A stretch of DNA of 64,000 nt, taken from contig NZ_QJST01000011.1 in NCBI RefSeq assembly GCF_003226255.1, positions 1 to 64,000 of the forward strand, read 5' to 3'. Under the pieces are notes generated by a model. That model did not search any database. It worked only from the letters and a program-made list of their open reading frames with translations, and was not told the origin of the DNA. Of the stretch, positions 1 through 7,125 are shown piece by piece; position 1 is the stretch's first letter; every line of letters starts with the position of its first letter. The position numbers and the translations under genes are program-made. This DNA is from Idiomarina fontislapidosi. GTDB taxonomy: Bacteria; Pseudomonadota; Gammaproteobacteria; Enterobacterales; Alteromonadaceae.

Positions 1-609
1 GGTGGTTTATTTACTCACCTTCGCCACCGGTTAAGACGCTATAGAAAACGCCTGCACAAGCAGCGTGGTCGCATTTTAGGCCGCCGCTCGATACACGATC
101 GGCCTGCAATTATTGATGACCGAGAACGCTACGGCGACTGGGAAATTGATACTGTTATCGGCAAGCGCGGAACCGGAGCTATCGTTACGCTTTTAGAGCG
201 TAAAAGCCGATTTTATCTCGTGAAAAAAGTCACAAGTAAACACGCTGATGCCGTTGCTGACGCGACTATAGAAATGCTGCAGCCCTTTAAAGCTCTGGTT
301 CACAGCATTACGGCCGACAACGGTTTAGAATTCGCGGGTCATGAACGAATTGCAAAAGAGCTCGAGACCGACGTTTATTTTGCTGACCCGTATGCTTCTT
401 ATCAGCGCGGCGCGAACGAAAATGCGAACGGCTTATTGCGTCAATACGTGCCAAAAGGTACTGATTTGAGCACTGTAACCAACGAGCTGATGGCTAAATA
501 CCAGCAGCGCTTGAATTTACGTCCCAGGAAAACACTGGGCTTTATTCAGCCAGACATAATTTTTAAAGAGCAATTGCAACACGCTAAGAGCGAGTGTTGC
601 AGTTATTAG
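1..609 (+). CDS. IS30-family transposase, 5' truncated by window edge
   Basis: The reading frame is open from base 1, so the gene starts outside the window; about 202 residues are visible. They cover the DDE integrase-like catalytic domain of IS30-type transposases: WEIDTVIG contains the first Asp, TADNGLEF the second, and RGANENANGLLRQYVPKG the catalytic Glu region. A first in-frame Met-like GTG occurs at 220, but it lies inside the domain and is not the start. The enzyme cuts and joins the ends of its own element. The N-terminal helix-turn-helix is missing only because the sequence begins here. Family assignment is firm; whether the element is intact cannot be judged. Confidence 0.92.
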   Translation, partial: GGLFTHLRHRLRRYRKRLHKQRGRILGRRSIHDRPAIIDDRERYGDWEIDTVIGKRGTGAIVTLLERKSRFYLVKKVTSKHADAVADATIEMLQPFKALVHSITADNGLEFAGHERIAKELETDVYFADPYASYQRGANENANGLLRQYVPKGTDLSTVTNELMAKYQQRLNLRPRKTLGFIQPDIIFKEQLQHAKSECCSY

Positions 610-619
610 TTGAATCTAG
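1..619 (+). mobile_element. Right part of an IS30-family insertion sequence
   Basis: The transposase stop codon (607-609) is followed at once by TTGAATCTAGG. The stretch from about 593 to 619 (GTGTTGCAGTTATTAG plus TTGAATCTAGG) looks like a typical IS30-family terminal inverted repeat, which usually overlaps or just follows the transposase end. The left end is outside the window, so the inverted repeat partner and target duplication cannot be checked. The right boundary is therefore approximate. Confidence 0.65.
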
Positions 620-888
620 GTCATATAAGTTACGATTTACGTAATAAAGAAAAAAACTACGAGAACTTGACCAAAGAGTTGACTTCTATTGGTGCAAATT
701 TACATATACTCGACTCAACTTGGCTCGTGGCTACTCCAAAGTCAGCCGCCGCAATTAAGAAGCAGTTATTACGGGTAATCGATCCAGACGATGGCCTAAT
801 TATTACATCGGCCTCGCGAGAGATTGAGCATCAAGCGCTTGATTACGATATCTCTTCTTGGGAGCATCAAATAAAATCTAAATATTAG
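610..888 (+). CDS. Stand-alone Cas2-like (SinR-type) protein, probably 5'-truncated by the IS
   Basis: A 92-residue protein from a TTG start. The pattern ISYDLRN...YENL near the N-terminus, LDSTWLV at about residues 35-41 and IDPDDGLII at about 57-65 matches the small ferredoxin-like Cas2/SinR family that also occurs outside CRISPR loci, often near restriction systems. The first codons (TTG AAT CTA GG) coincide with the presumed IS30 terminal repeat, so the original start has probably been replaced and the TTG supplied by the element. No CRISPR array or cas1 is visible. Function is unknown; the family fold is a ribonuclease/VapD-like one, but activity cannot be inferred. Confidence 0.6.
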   Translation: MNLGHISYDLRNKEKNYENLTKELTSIGANLHILDSTWLVATPKSAAAIKKQLLRVIDPDDGLIITSASREIEHQALDYDISSWEHQIKSKY

Positions 889-896
889 AACAGCAA

Positions 897-914
897 AGAG
901 CCAGGGACGGCTCT
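897..914 (+). other. Short hairpin between the Cas2-like gene and the R-M cluster
   Basis: A perfect 6-bp inverted repeat (AGAGCC / GGCTCT) with a 6-nt loop lies just after the Cas2-like stop codon. There is no good U-tract, so it is at best a weak terminator. It separates the Cas2-like gene from the downstream operon. Confidence 0.35.
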
Positions 915-937
915 CTTATCACGGACTTCAAAACTTT

Positions 938-1561
938 ATGACTCAAACGACACAAACAGCCCTAATTAGCAGCATTGCCGACGTACGAACTGGGTATACG
1001 TTTAGAGAACGCATAAGTGAGAACAAACACGGTAATGCTCATGTTCTGCAACTCAAAGATGCTAGGCAGATATGGGAACAAACAAACTCGGCTACGATTA
1101 ACGTCGACAAGCTACCCAGAATCTTTTGGGATGGAAAAAGTAAAGCGTTCGCCGAGCCTAACAGTATTTTGCTCCCATCTAAGGGGAGCTACTTGAGAGC
1201 ATCAAAGCTTGTATCAAATCAGGACAGTTTGCCTACTGTAGTTAGTGGGCAATTTCTGACATTGAAAGTTAAAGACAGCGCTAAGCAGCATATTCACTCT
1301 GACTATTTATGTTGGGTATTGAATCAGCCTGAAACCCAAAGGCTTCTCGCTGAATCTAGTCAAGGCACCAAGATTATGATGCTCAGTGCTAAAGCAGTGA
1401 AAGATGTAACGATTAAAATTCCATCGCTGGAAACCCAGACAAAAGTAATGCATCTTAACGAGATGTGGGAAAAGGAACAAAAGCTGATTAATGAACTCCT
1501 GATTAACCGCCAAAAAATGGTTCAAGGGACAGTTCAGCAGTTACTCAAGGAGACGAATTAA
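938..1561 (+). CDS. hsdS: Half-size Type I restriction specificity subunit (one TRD)
   Basis: A 207-residue protein with one target-recognition domain (about residues 8-170) followed by a coiled-coil-like conserved segment ending NRQKMVQGTVQQLLKE, the usual HsdS spacer helix. Typical HsdS proteins are about 400 residues with two such units, so this is a half-subunit that would have to dimerise to recognise a two-part, probably palindromic site. Its stop is one base from the hsdM start, so the two are translationally coupled. A second, full-length hsdS lies 2.5 kb downstream in the same cluster. It could alternatively be a truncated relic, but the frame is intact and the ends look natural. Confidence 0.75.
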   Translation: MTQTTQTALISSIADVRTGYTFRERISENKHGNAHVLQLKDARQIWEQTNSATINVDKLPRIFWDGKSKAFAEPNSILLPSKGSYLRASKLVSNQDSLPTVVSGQFLTLKVKDSAKQHIHSDYLCWVLNQPETQRLLAESSQGTKIMMLSAKAVKDVTIKIPSLETQTKVMHLNEMWEKEQKLINELLINRQKMVQGTVQQLLKETN

Positions 1562-1562
1562 A

Positions 1563-3110
1563 ATGACTCACGAAAAAGCAATTAGCCAGGACAGCATCAA
1601 TAAAGCACTCTGGAACGCTTGTGACACCTTTCGCGGTACAGTCAGTGCCGACACCTATAAAGACTTTATTCTGACCACCCTCTTCCTCAAATATATATCT
1701 GATGTATGGCAGGACCATTACGACCAATATGCAGAACAGTATGGTGATGAGCCTGAGCTCATCGAAGAAATGATGAAGAACGAGCGCTTTGTGTTGCCTC
1801 GCGACGCCAGCTTTTATGCGCTCTATGACCGTCGCTACGAGCCGGGTAATGGCGAACGTATTGACCAAGCATTGCATGCTATCGAGGAAGCCAACGGCAC
1901 CAAGCTTAAAGATGCCGGTAAAAGTGTGTTCCAGGACATCAGCTTTAACACCGATAAACTAGGCGAAGAAAAGCAGAAAAACGACATCCTTCGTCATCTT
2001 TTGGAAGACTTTGCCAAACCAGAGCTGAATTTAAAACCAAGCCGCGTTGGCTCGCTGGATGTTATCGGTAACGCCTACGAATATCTGATTAAACACTTTG
2101 CCGCTAGCGGTGGCCAAAAAGCCGGTGAGTTTTATACCCCACCCGAAATATCCGACTTAATTGCCGAGCTACTCGACCCGCAACCCGGAGACAGCATTTG
2201 TGACCCGGCCTGTGGCTCTGGCTCTTTATTGATGAAGTGCGGCCGTAAAGTTGTCTCAAATCACGACAGTAAAGAGTATGCCCTGTTCGGTCAGGAAGCT
2301 ATCGGCTCCACCTGGTCGTTAGCCAAAATGAACATGTTTCTGCATGGCGAGGACAACCACAAAATTGAATGGGGCGATACCATTCGCAATCCTAAGCTAT
2401 TGGATAAAAACGGCGACCTCATGCTGTTTGATATCGTGACCGCCAACCCACCCTTCAGCTTGGATAAATGGGGCCATGACGACGCGGAGAATGACAAATT
2501 CAGTCGCTTCCGTCGTGGCGTACCACCAAAAACCAAAGGCGACTACGCGTTTATCCTCCACATGATAGAAACGCTGAAGCCCGGCAGTGGGCGTATGGGT
2601 GTGGTGGTTCCACATGGCGTATTGTTCCGCGGCTCCAAAGAAGGCAAAATTCGTCAGCAACTGATTGATGAGAACCTGCTAGACGCCGTTATCGGTCTAC
2701 CGGAGAAGCTTTTCTACGGCACCGGCATCCCAGCCGCTATTTTGGTCTTTAAAAAATCCAAGTCGGACGAGAGTGTATTATTCATCGATGCCTCTCGTGA
2801 ATTTAAATCAGGTAAAAACCAAAACCAGCTAAACGACGACAACATTAAGAAAATCGTAGATACATACCGCAGCCGTGAAACCATCGACAAATACTCGTAC
2901 CTGGCAACACTCGAAGAAATTCAGGAAAACGACTACAACCTGAACATCCCCCGCTACGTCGATACTTTCGAAGAGGAAGAAGAAATCGATTTGATGGCAG
3001 TGCGAGCTGAACGCCAAAAGCTAAAAGCCGAACTAGATGAGCTCGAAAGCCAGATGGAGAAATATCTCGAAGAACTGGGATATCAAAGCACTTTAACCCA
3101 AGGACAGTAG
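1563..3110 (+). CDS. hsdM: Type I restriction-modification DNA methyltransferase subunit
   Basis: A 515-residue N6-adenine methyltransferase subunit. An N-terminal HsdM helical domain (about 1-150) is followed by the catalytic domain. GEFYTPPEI precedes AdoMet-binding motif I DPACGSGSLL (about 214-223), and catalytic motif IV NPPF sits at 296-299. A charged coiled-coil C-terminus (EEEEEIDLMAVRAERQKL) would contact HsdS. An AAGGAG ribosome site lies within the end of the half-size hsdS. HsdM binds AdoMet and methylates adenine on both strands at the site chosen by HsdS; with two HsdS proteins nearby it may serve two specificities. All key motifs are present, so the enzyme should be active. Confidence 0.96.
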   Translation: MTHEKAISQDSINKALWNACDTFRGTVSADTYKDFILTTLFLKYISDVWQDHYDQYAEQYGDEPELIEEMMKNERFVLPRDASFYALYDRRYEPGNGERIDQALHAIEEANGTKLKDAGKSVFQDISFNTDKLGEEKQKNDILRHLLEDFAKPELNLKPSRVGSLDVIGNAYEYLIKHFAASGGQKAGEFYTPPEISDLIAELLDPQPGDSICDPACGSGSLLMKCGRKVVSNHDSKEYALFGQEAIGSTWSLAKMNMFLHGEDNHKIEWGDTIRNPKLLDKNGDLMLFDIVTANPPFSLDKWGHDDAENDKFSRFRRGVPPKTKGDYAFILHMIETLKPGSGRMGVVVPHGVLFRGSKEGKIRQQLIDENLLDAVIGLPEKLFYGTGIPAAILVFKKSKSDESVLFIDASREFKSGKNQNQLNDDNIKKIVDTYRSRETIDKYSYLATLEEIQENDYNLNIPRYVDTFEEEEEIDLMAVRAERQKLKAELDELESQMEKYLEELGYQSTLTQGQ

Positions 3111-3112
3111 CT

Positions 3113-3973
3113 ATGGAACAGCAACAAGTACAATTACTGACAACCACATTTGAAGGTCACGCACAACAAACGGAAAATGGCGTCGAATATTGGCTAGCCA
3201 GGGATCTGCAACACCTGCTTGGCTATGGTAAATGGGATAATTTCCAAAGTGTTATTTCCAAGGCCAAAACTGCCTGTGAGGTGAGCGGTCACGGGATCTC
3301 TGATCATTTTGCCGACGTCGGGAAAATGATAGAGCTAGGTAAAGGTGGACAGCGCGAGATTGATGACGTGATGCTCACCCGCTACGCCTGTTACCTCATT
3401 GCCCAAAATGGTGACTCGAGAAAGCAAGAAATAGCCTTTGCACAGACATATTTTGCAATGCAAACTCGAAAAGCCGAACTCATTGAGCAACGCCTTTTAG
3501 AGGCGGAACGCGTGCAGGCACGACAAAAACTGTCAGCAACCGAAAAAGAGCTTTCAAACCTTATCTACGAACAAACTGGTGGGAACGAAAACTTTGCCTT
3601 AATTCGAAGTAAAGGCGATACCGCTTTATATGGGCGCAATACTAAATCGATGAAAGCGCAATGGCAGGTTCCAGATAGTCGCCCATTAGCCGATTTTGCA
3701 CCCACCATTATTCTTAAAGCGAAAGACTTTGCCACAGAAATAACCATCCACAACGCTCGCACTAAAAACATGCAGCGCGAAACTGAAATATCGAGTGAGC
3801 ATGTGACTAATAACTCAGCCGTACGTCAGACATTACTCGACCGAGGCATTCGGCCAGAACATCTGCCCGCCGCTGAAGATGTAAAGAAGGTAGAGCGCCG
3901 ACTTGCGTCAGCGGAGAAAAAGTCGCTAAAAAATCCGGATAGACTGGATATCGAGGAAAACGATGATGAGTAA
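3113..3973 (+). CDS. dinD: DinD-like DNA-damage-inducible protein
   Basis: A 286-residue protein starting two bases after hsdM. The N-terminal half carries a BRO/KilA-like pattern (EYWLARDLQHLLGYGKWDNF, and later LTRYACYLIAQNGDSRK), followed by AFAQTYFAMQTR and a helical charged C-terminus; this combination is characteristic of DinD. Escherichia coli DinD is SOS-induced and affects RecA filaments. Here it is embedded in an R-M operon with no promoter gap before it, so control by LexA at this position is unlikely; it would be co-expressed with hsdM. A role in limiting recombination or SOS responses at restricted DNA is only inference. Confidence 0.85.
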   Translation: MEQQQVQLLTTTFEGHAQQTENGVEYWLARDLQHLLGYGKWDNFQSVISKAKTACEVSGHGISDHFADVGKMIELGKGGQREIDDVMLTRYACYLIAQNGDSRKQEIAFAQTYFAMQTRKAELIEQRLLEAERVQARQKLSATEKELSNLIYEQTGGNENFALIRSKGDTALYGRNTKSMKAQWQVPDSRPLADFAPTIILKAKDFATEITIHNARTKNMQRETEISSEHVTNNSAVRQTLLDRGIRPEHLPAAEDVKKVERRLASAEKKSLKNPDRLDIEENDDE

Positions 3974-4050
3974 AGTCATTAAATTAGTGGTGTATTCTAC
4001 AAATTCTAAGCCGTACTGTTGTTCTCTGAATTGCTATGGAGATTGCTGTT

Positions 4051-5274
4051 ATGGTGCCTGAAGGGTGGAAAAAAGGTGTTGTCGAGGATATTGCCGAAGT
4101 AAGCTCTGGTGGCACGCCAAGCAGGAAAAATGACTCATATTGGCTTAATGGGCAAATTCCCTGGGTGACAACAGCTGAGGTCAAGTTTGGTGTTATTACC
4201 AGTACAGAACAAAAAATAACAGAAGACGGCCTTAAAAACTCATCAGCAAAGCTCTTCCCTAAAGATACCGTATTAATAGCTATGTATGGGCAAGGTAAAA
4301 CTCGTGGTCAAGTTGCGAAATTGGGCATTGAAGCTTCCACAAATCAAGCGTGCGCTGCTCTACAGGTAAATGATGGATTTGAAGTTGATTACTATTATCA
4401 ATATTTAGTTAGTCAATATGAAAATATAAGAGATTTAGCAAACAGTGGTGGGCAGCAGAACTTGAGCGCAGCGATTATTAAAGGCATTCATGTTCCTATT
4501 CCTCCACTAAAGGAACAAAAGAAAATAGCCCAAATCCTCTCAACTTGGGATAAGGCCATCACCACCACAGAGCAACTGCTCGCCAACAGCCAGCATCGGA
4601 AAAAAGCCCTCATGCAACAACTGCTCACCGGCAAAAAACGTCTGCTGGATGAAAATGGTGTGCGGTTTAGTGGGGAATGGAAGACTGCTCATTTAGGAGA
4701 TATATGCACCGTAAATCCCAAGAAAGCAACGGAACCTGAAGGTAGCCAAGTTTCCTTTGTCGGTATGGATAGCGTTTCTGAAGAAGCAAGACTCATATAT
4801 ACAACAACCAAACATTATAATGAGGTCTCCAAAGGCTTCACCTCGTTCAAGAACGGCGATGTTTTGGTAGCTAAAATCACTCCCTGCTTCGAAAATGGTA
4901 AAGGTGCTTACGTTTACGGCTTAGTCAATGGAATAGGGTTTGGGAGCACTGAATTTCATGTTTTACGTGCCACTGAAAGGTCAAACTCCAAGTATTTGTA
5001 CTATTTGACAAATACAGCAGAATTTCGCATCCGAGGAGAAGCTAATATGCAAGGTTCTGCAGGTCAAAAACGAGTTTCGACCGACTACCTGAAGACATTC
5101 AAAGTAAAAATCCCGCCCTCGGTGAAAGAGCAAGCTAAAGTGGCAGAGTTATTATGGCAAGTAGATAAAGAGCTTTCTATTTTGGAAATAAAACTAGAGA
5201 AACTGCAGCAAGAGAAAAAAGCACTCATGCAACAGCTTCTAACTGGAAAGCGTAGGGTCAAAATAGAGAGCTAG
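4051..5274 (+). CDS. hsdS: Type I restriction specificity subunit, two TRDs
   Basis: About 407 residues. Start at 4051 is chosen because GGAGA (4038-4042) lies 8 bases upstream; an in-frame ATG at 4036 has no ribosome site. Two target-recognition domains are each introduced by a W...G / V..GGTPSR or W...LGDIC pattern and separated by spacer helices. The segment KKALMQQLLTGK occurs twice, once at the central spacer and once at the C-terminus, the classic internal duplication that fixes the distance between half-sites. HsdS directs HsdM and HsdR to a bipartite sequence. It follows dinD after a 77-base gap and is more AT-rich to the eye than hsdM. Confidence 0.93.
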   Translation: MVPEGWKKGVVEDIAEVSSGGTPSRKNDSYWLNGQIPWVTTAEVKFGVITSTEQKITEDGLKNSSAKLFPKDTVLIAMYGQGKTRGQVAKLGIEASTNQACAALQVNDGFEVDYYYQYLVSQYENIRDLANSGGQQNLSAAIIKGIHVPIPPLKEQKKIAQILSTWDKAITTTEQLLANSQHRKKALMQQLLTGKKRLLDENGVRFSGEWKTAHLGDICTVNPKKATEPEGSQVSFVGMDSVSEEARLIYTTTKHYNEVSKGFTSFKNGDVLVAKITPCFENGKGAYVYGLVNGIGFGSTEFHVLRATERSNSKYLYYLTNTAEFRIRGEANMQGSAGQKRVSTDYLKTFKVKIPPSVKEQAKVAELLWQVDKELSILEIKLEKLQQEKKALMQQLLTGKRRVKIES

Positions 5275-5278
5275 GTAG

Positions 5279-6049
5279 TTGAAGGTAACTTTCGATTCAA
5301 ACGTTTGGGAAAACATAGTGACGGCAGATAAAGCCGATAAATCAGTCTATGCCAACCTTCTGAAAAAAATTACTGATGGTACAGTCGAGCCTTATATTTG
5401 CATGATTGCTCTAACACTAGAGACAGTTGGGAAAAAAGAGCGTCTAGAACATAGAGCAAACTATTCTCTCGATTTACAGTTTTCAGATATATCAACCAAT
5501 ACGTCAAAAGTTGAAATGAGAGTAGCTGTTGGTCCAGAAGAGTCATCTAGGCCAACCATGACAGAACCGTTATCCCGTAAATTTGAGCTAGCGTATAAAC
5601 TCGGATTCAAGGTCCTAGCTATGACAAACTTTGGTACTCCAAGGGTGAGGGACGTGCCCGAATCTGCCATAGTGATACCTGACGATTATTGGGAATACGC
5701 TGAGAGGCTTTCAGAATGCTCCGATTTCATCGAGTCACTGGAATGTGGACGCTATAACTATAATTTATTAGTCAAAAAACTAGGACTTAGAATCCCCGTG
5801 TTTAAGCTTGAGAAGTTTATAAGTACTAAAGATAAGAAAGCATTTTCAAATGCTGTTGCCGAATGGGCTGACGGAGATTCTCTTGCTGCACATTATGCTT
5901 ATAACAACGACTATTTTTGCACTAACGATCAGGGTAAGAGTGCTGGAACTAAATCTGTTTTTCACCGCGATAACATCGGGCTACTCTCAGATAAGTTTGC
6001 CATACGCGTTGTGACAGCTAATGAGCTGTCAAGTTTACTGGGTAACTAA
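5279..6049 (+). CDS. PIN-like nuclease domain protein in the R-M operon
   Basis: A 256-residue protein, TTG start 4 bases after hsdS with GAGAG about 8 bases upstream. The N-terminus VTFDSNVW gives the first PIN acidic residue (D6) with a conserved N8; E48 is a plausible second acidic residue, and GDSLAAHYAYNNDYFCTNDQG (split here over residues 199-219) gives D200 and D217, matching the D-x-x-x-A ... T-x-D pattern of PIN nucleases. PIN proteins are metal-dependent RNases, best known as VapC toxins. This one is about twice VapC length and lacks an adjacent antitoxin. Co-transcription with hsdS suggests a role tied to restriction, but no function is known to me. Confidence 0.65.
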   Translation: MKVTFDSNVWENIVTADKADKSVYANLLKKITDGTVEPYICMIALTLETVGKKERLEHRANYSLDLQFSDISTNTSKVEMRVAVGPEESSRPTMTEPLSRKFELAYKLGFKVLAMTNFGTPRVRDVPESAIVIPDDYWEYAERLSECSDFIESLECGRYNYNLLVKKLGLRIPVFKLEKFISTKDKKAFSNAVAEWADGDSLAAHYAYNNDYFCTNDQGKSAGTKSVFHRDNIGLLSDKFAIRVVTANELSSLLGN

Positions 6050-6091
6050 GGTCAGCTCGTGAATCTAGATAAGCAACCAAGGAGCGGTTTA

Positions 6092-7108
6092 ATGAGTGAA
6101 AACGATTTAATTCTGTATACCACTGAAGATGGAAAATCGCGTCTGATATTAAAAGAGATCGATGGTCAAGTGTGGCTCTCTCAGCTTGAAATGGCTGAGC
6201 TTTATCAAACGTCGAAGCAGAATATTAGTAAGCATATTAAAACCATATTGTCAGAAGGAGAGCTGGCTGAAGAGGCAGTTGTCAACTCTAAGTTGACAAC
6301 TGCCAGCGATGGCAAAGAGTACCTGACACAGCTATACTCGCTACCCATGATCATTGCAGTTGGCTACCGGGTAAGATCCACTCGCGGTACGCAATTTCGC
6401 CAATGGGCAACCCAAACCTTAACTGAATACCTTGCAAAAGGTTTCGCGATGGACGATGAGCGCCTCAAAGATCCCAAATGGGATTACTTTGATGAGCTGC
6501 TTGAACGTATTCGCGATATACGCTCATCTGAAAAACGTTTTTACCAGCAGGTTCGCGACTTATTTACATTGGCTGAAGATTACCAAGCCAATACCAAAGA
6601 CACCCAGTTATTATTCGCCGAGGTGCAGAATAAGCTGTTCTTCGCGGTAACCGGAAAAACGGCTGCAGAGCTTATCGTAGCAAGGGCTGACGCCAATCAA
6701 CCTAACATGAACCTAACAAGCTTTTCTGGCAGCCGTGTACGCAAGGCCGACGTAGTGATTGCCAAGAACTACCTACACCAAAACGAACTCGAACAGCTGA
6801 ATCGGTTAGTTACCATGTTTTTTGATTTTGCTGAATTCCGAGCCAAAAACAAAGAACACCTGCGATTGGATGACTGGCGAGCTTTCGTCAACAAGTTCTT
6901 AGACTTTAATGAACAACCGTTGTTAAGTGGTGCTGGCCAGCTCAGCCGAAGCGATATGGAGCGTATAGTCCACCAACGCTACGATGCGTTTGACAGCAGC
7001 CGTAAACAACAGGAAGCACTTGAAGCCGATCATCAAGAGATGGAAGAGTTGAAACAGCTTGAAGCTCGATTGAAAAAGCAGCACTCTGGTAGTGATAAGA
7101 AAAAATAA
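6092..7108 (+). CDS. RhuM-family protein
   Basis: About 338 residues. Start 6092 is chosen because AAGGAG (6079-6084) stands 7 bases upstream; a GTG at 6059 would add 11 residues without a good site. The protein shows the RhuM/Bro-like N-terminal pattern VWLSQLEMAELYQTSKQNIS (helix-turn-helix-like) and YSLPMIIAVGYRVRSTRGTQFRQWA, then a long helical region and a charged, Lys-rich tail. RhuM proteins recur in Type I R-M loci between hsdS and hsdR and in Salmonella pathogenicity island 3; their biochemical role is undefined. Likely DNA-associated. It lies 17 bases before hsdR. Confidence 0.85.
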   Translation: MSENDLILYTTEDGKSRLILKEIDGQVWLSQLEMAELYQTSKQNISKHIKTILSEGELAEEAVVNSKLTTASDGKEYLTQLYSLPMIIAVGYRVRSTRGTQFRQWATQTLTEYLAKGFAMDDERLKDPKWDYFDELLERIRDIRSSEKRFYQQVRDLFTLAEDYQANTKDTQLLFAEVQNKLFFAVTGKTAAELIVARADANQPNMNLTSFSGSRVRKADVVIAKNYLHQNELEQLNRLVTMFFDFAEFRAKNKEHLRLDDWRAFVNKFLDFNEQPLLSGAGQLSRSDMERIVHQRYDAFDSSRKQQEALEADHQEMEELKQLEARLKKQHSGSDKKK

Positions 7109-7125
7109 TAAAGGAACCGTGTTAA

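Noticed and set aside
610-888. Possible CRISPR-Cas locus because of the Cas2-like gene
   Set aside because: No repeat-spacer array and no cas1 or effector gene is visible on either strand; the protein fits the stand-alone family.
3080-3113. LexA box before dinD
   Set aside because: No CTG-n10-CAG motif near dinD; the gene is two bases after hsdM and part of that transcript.
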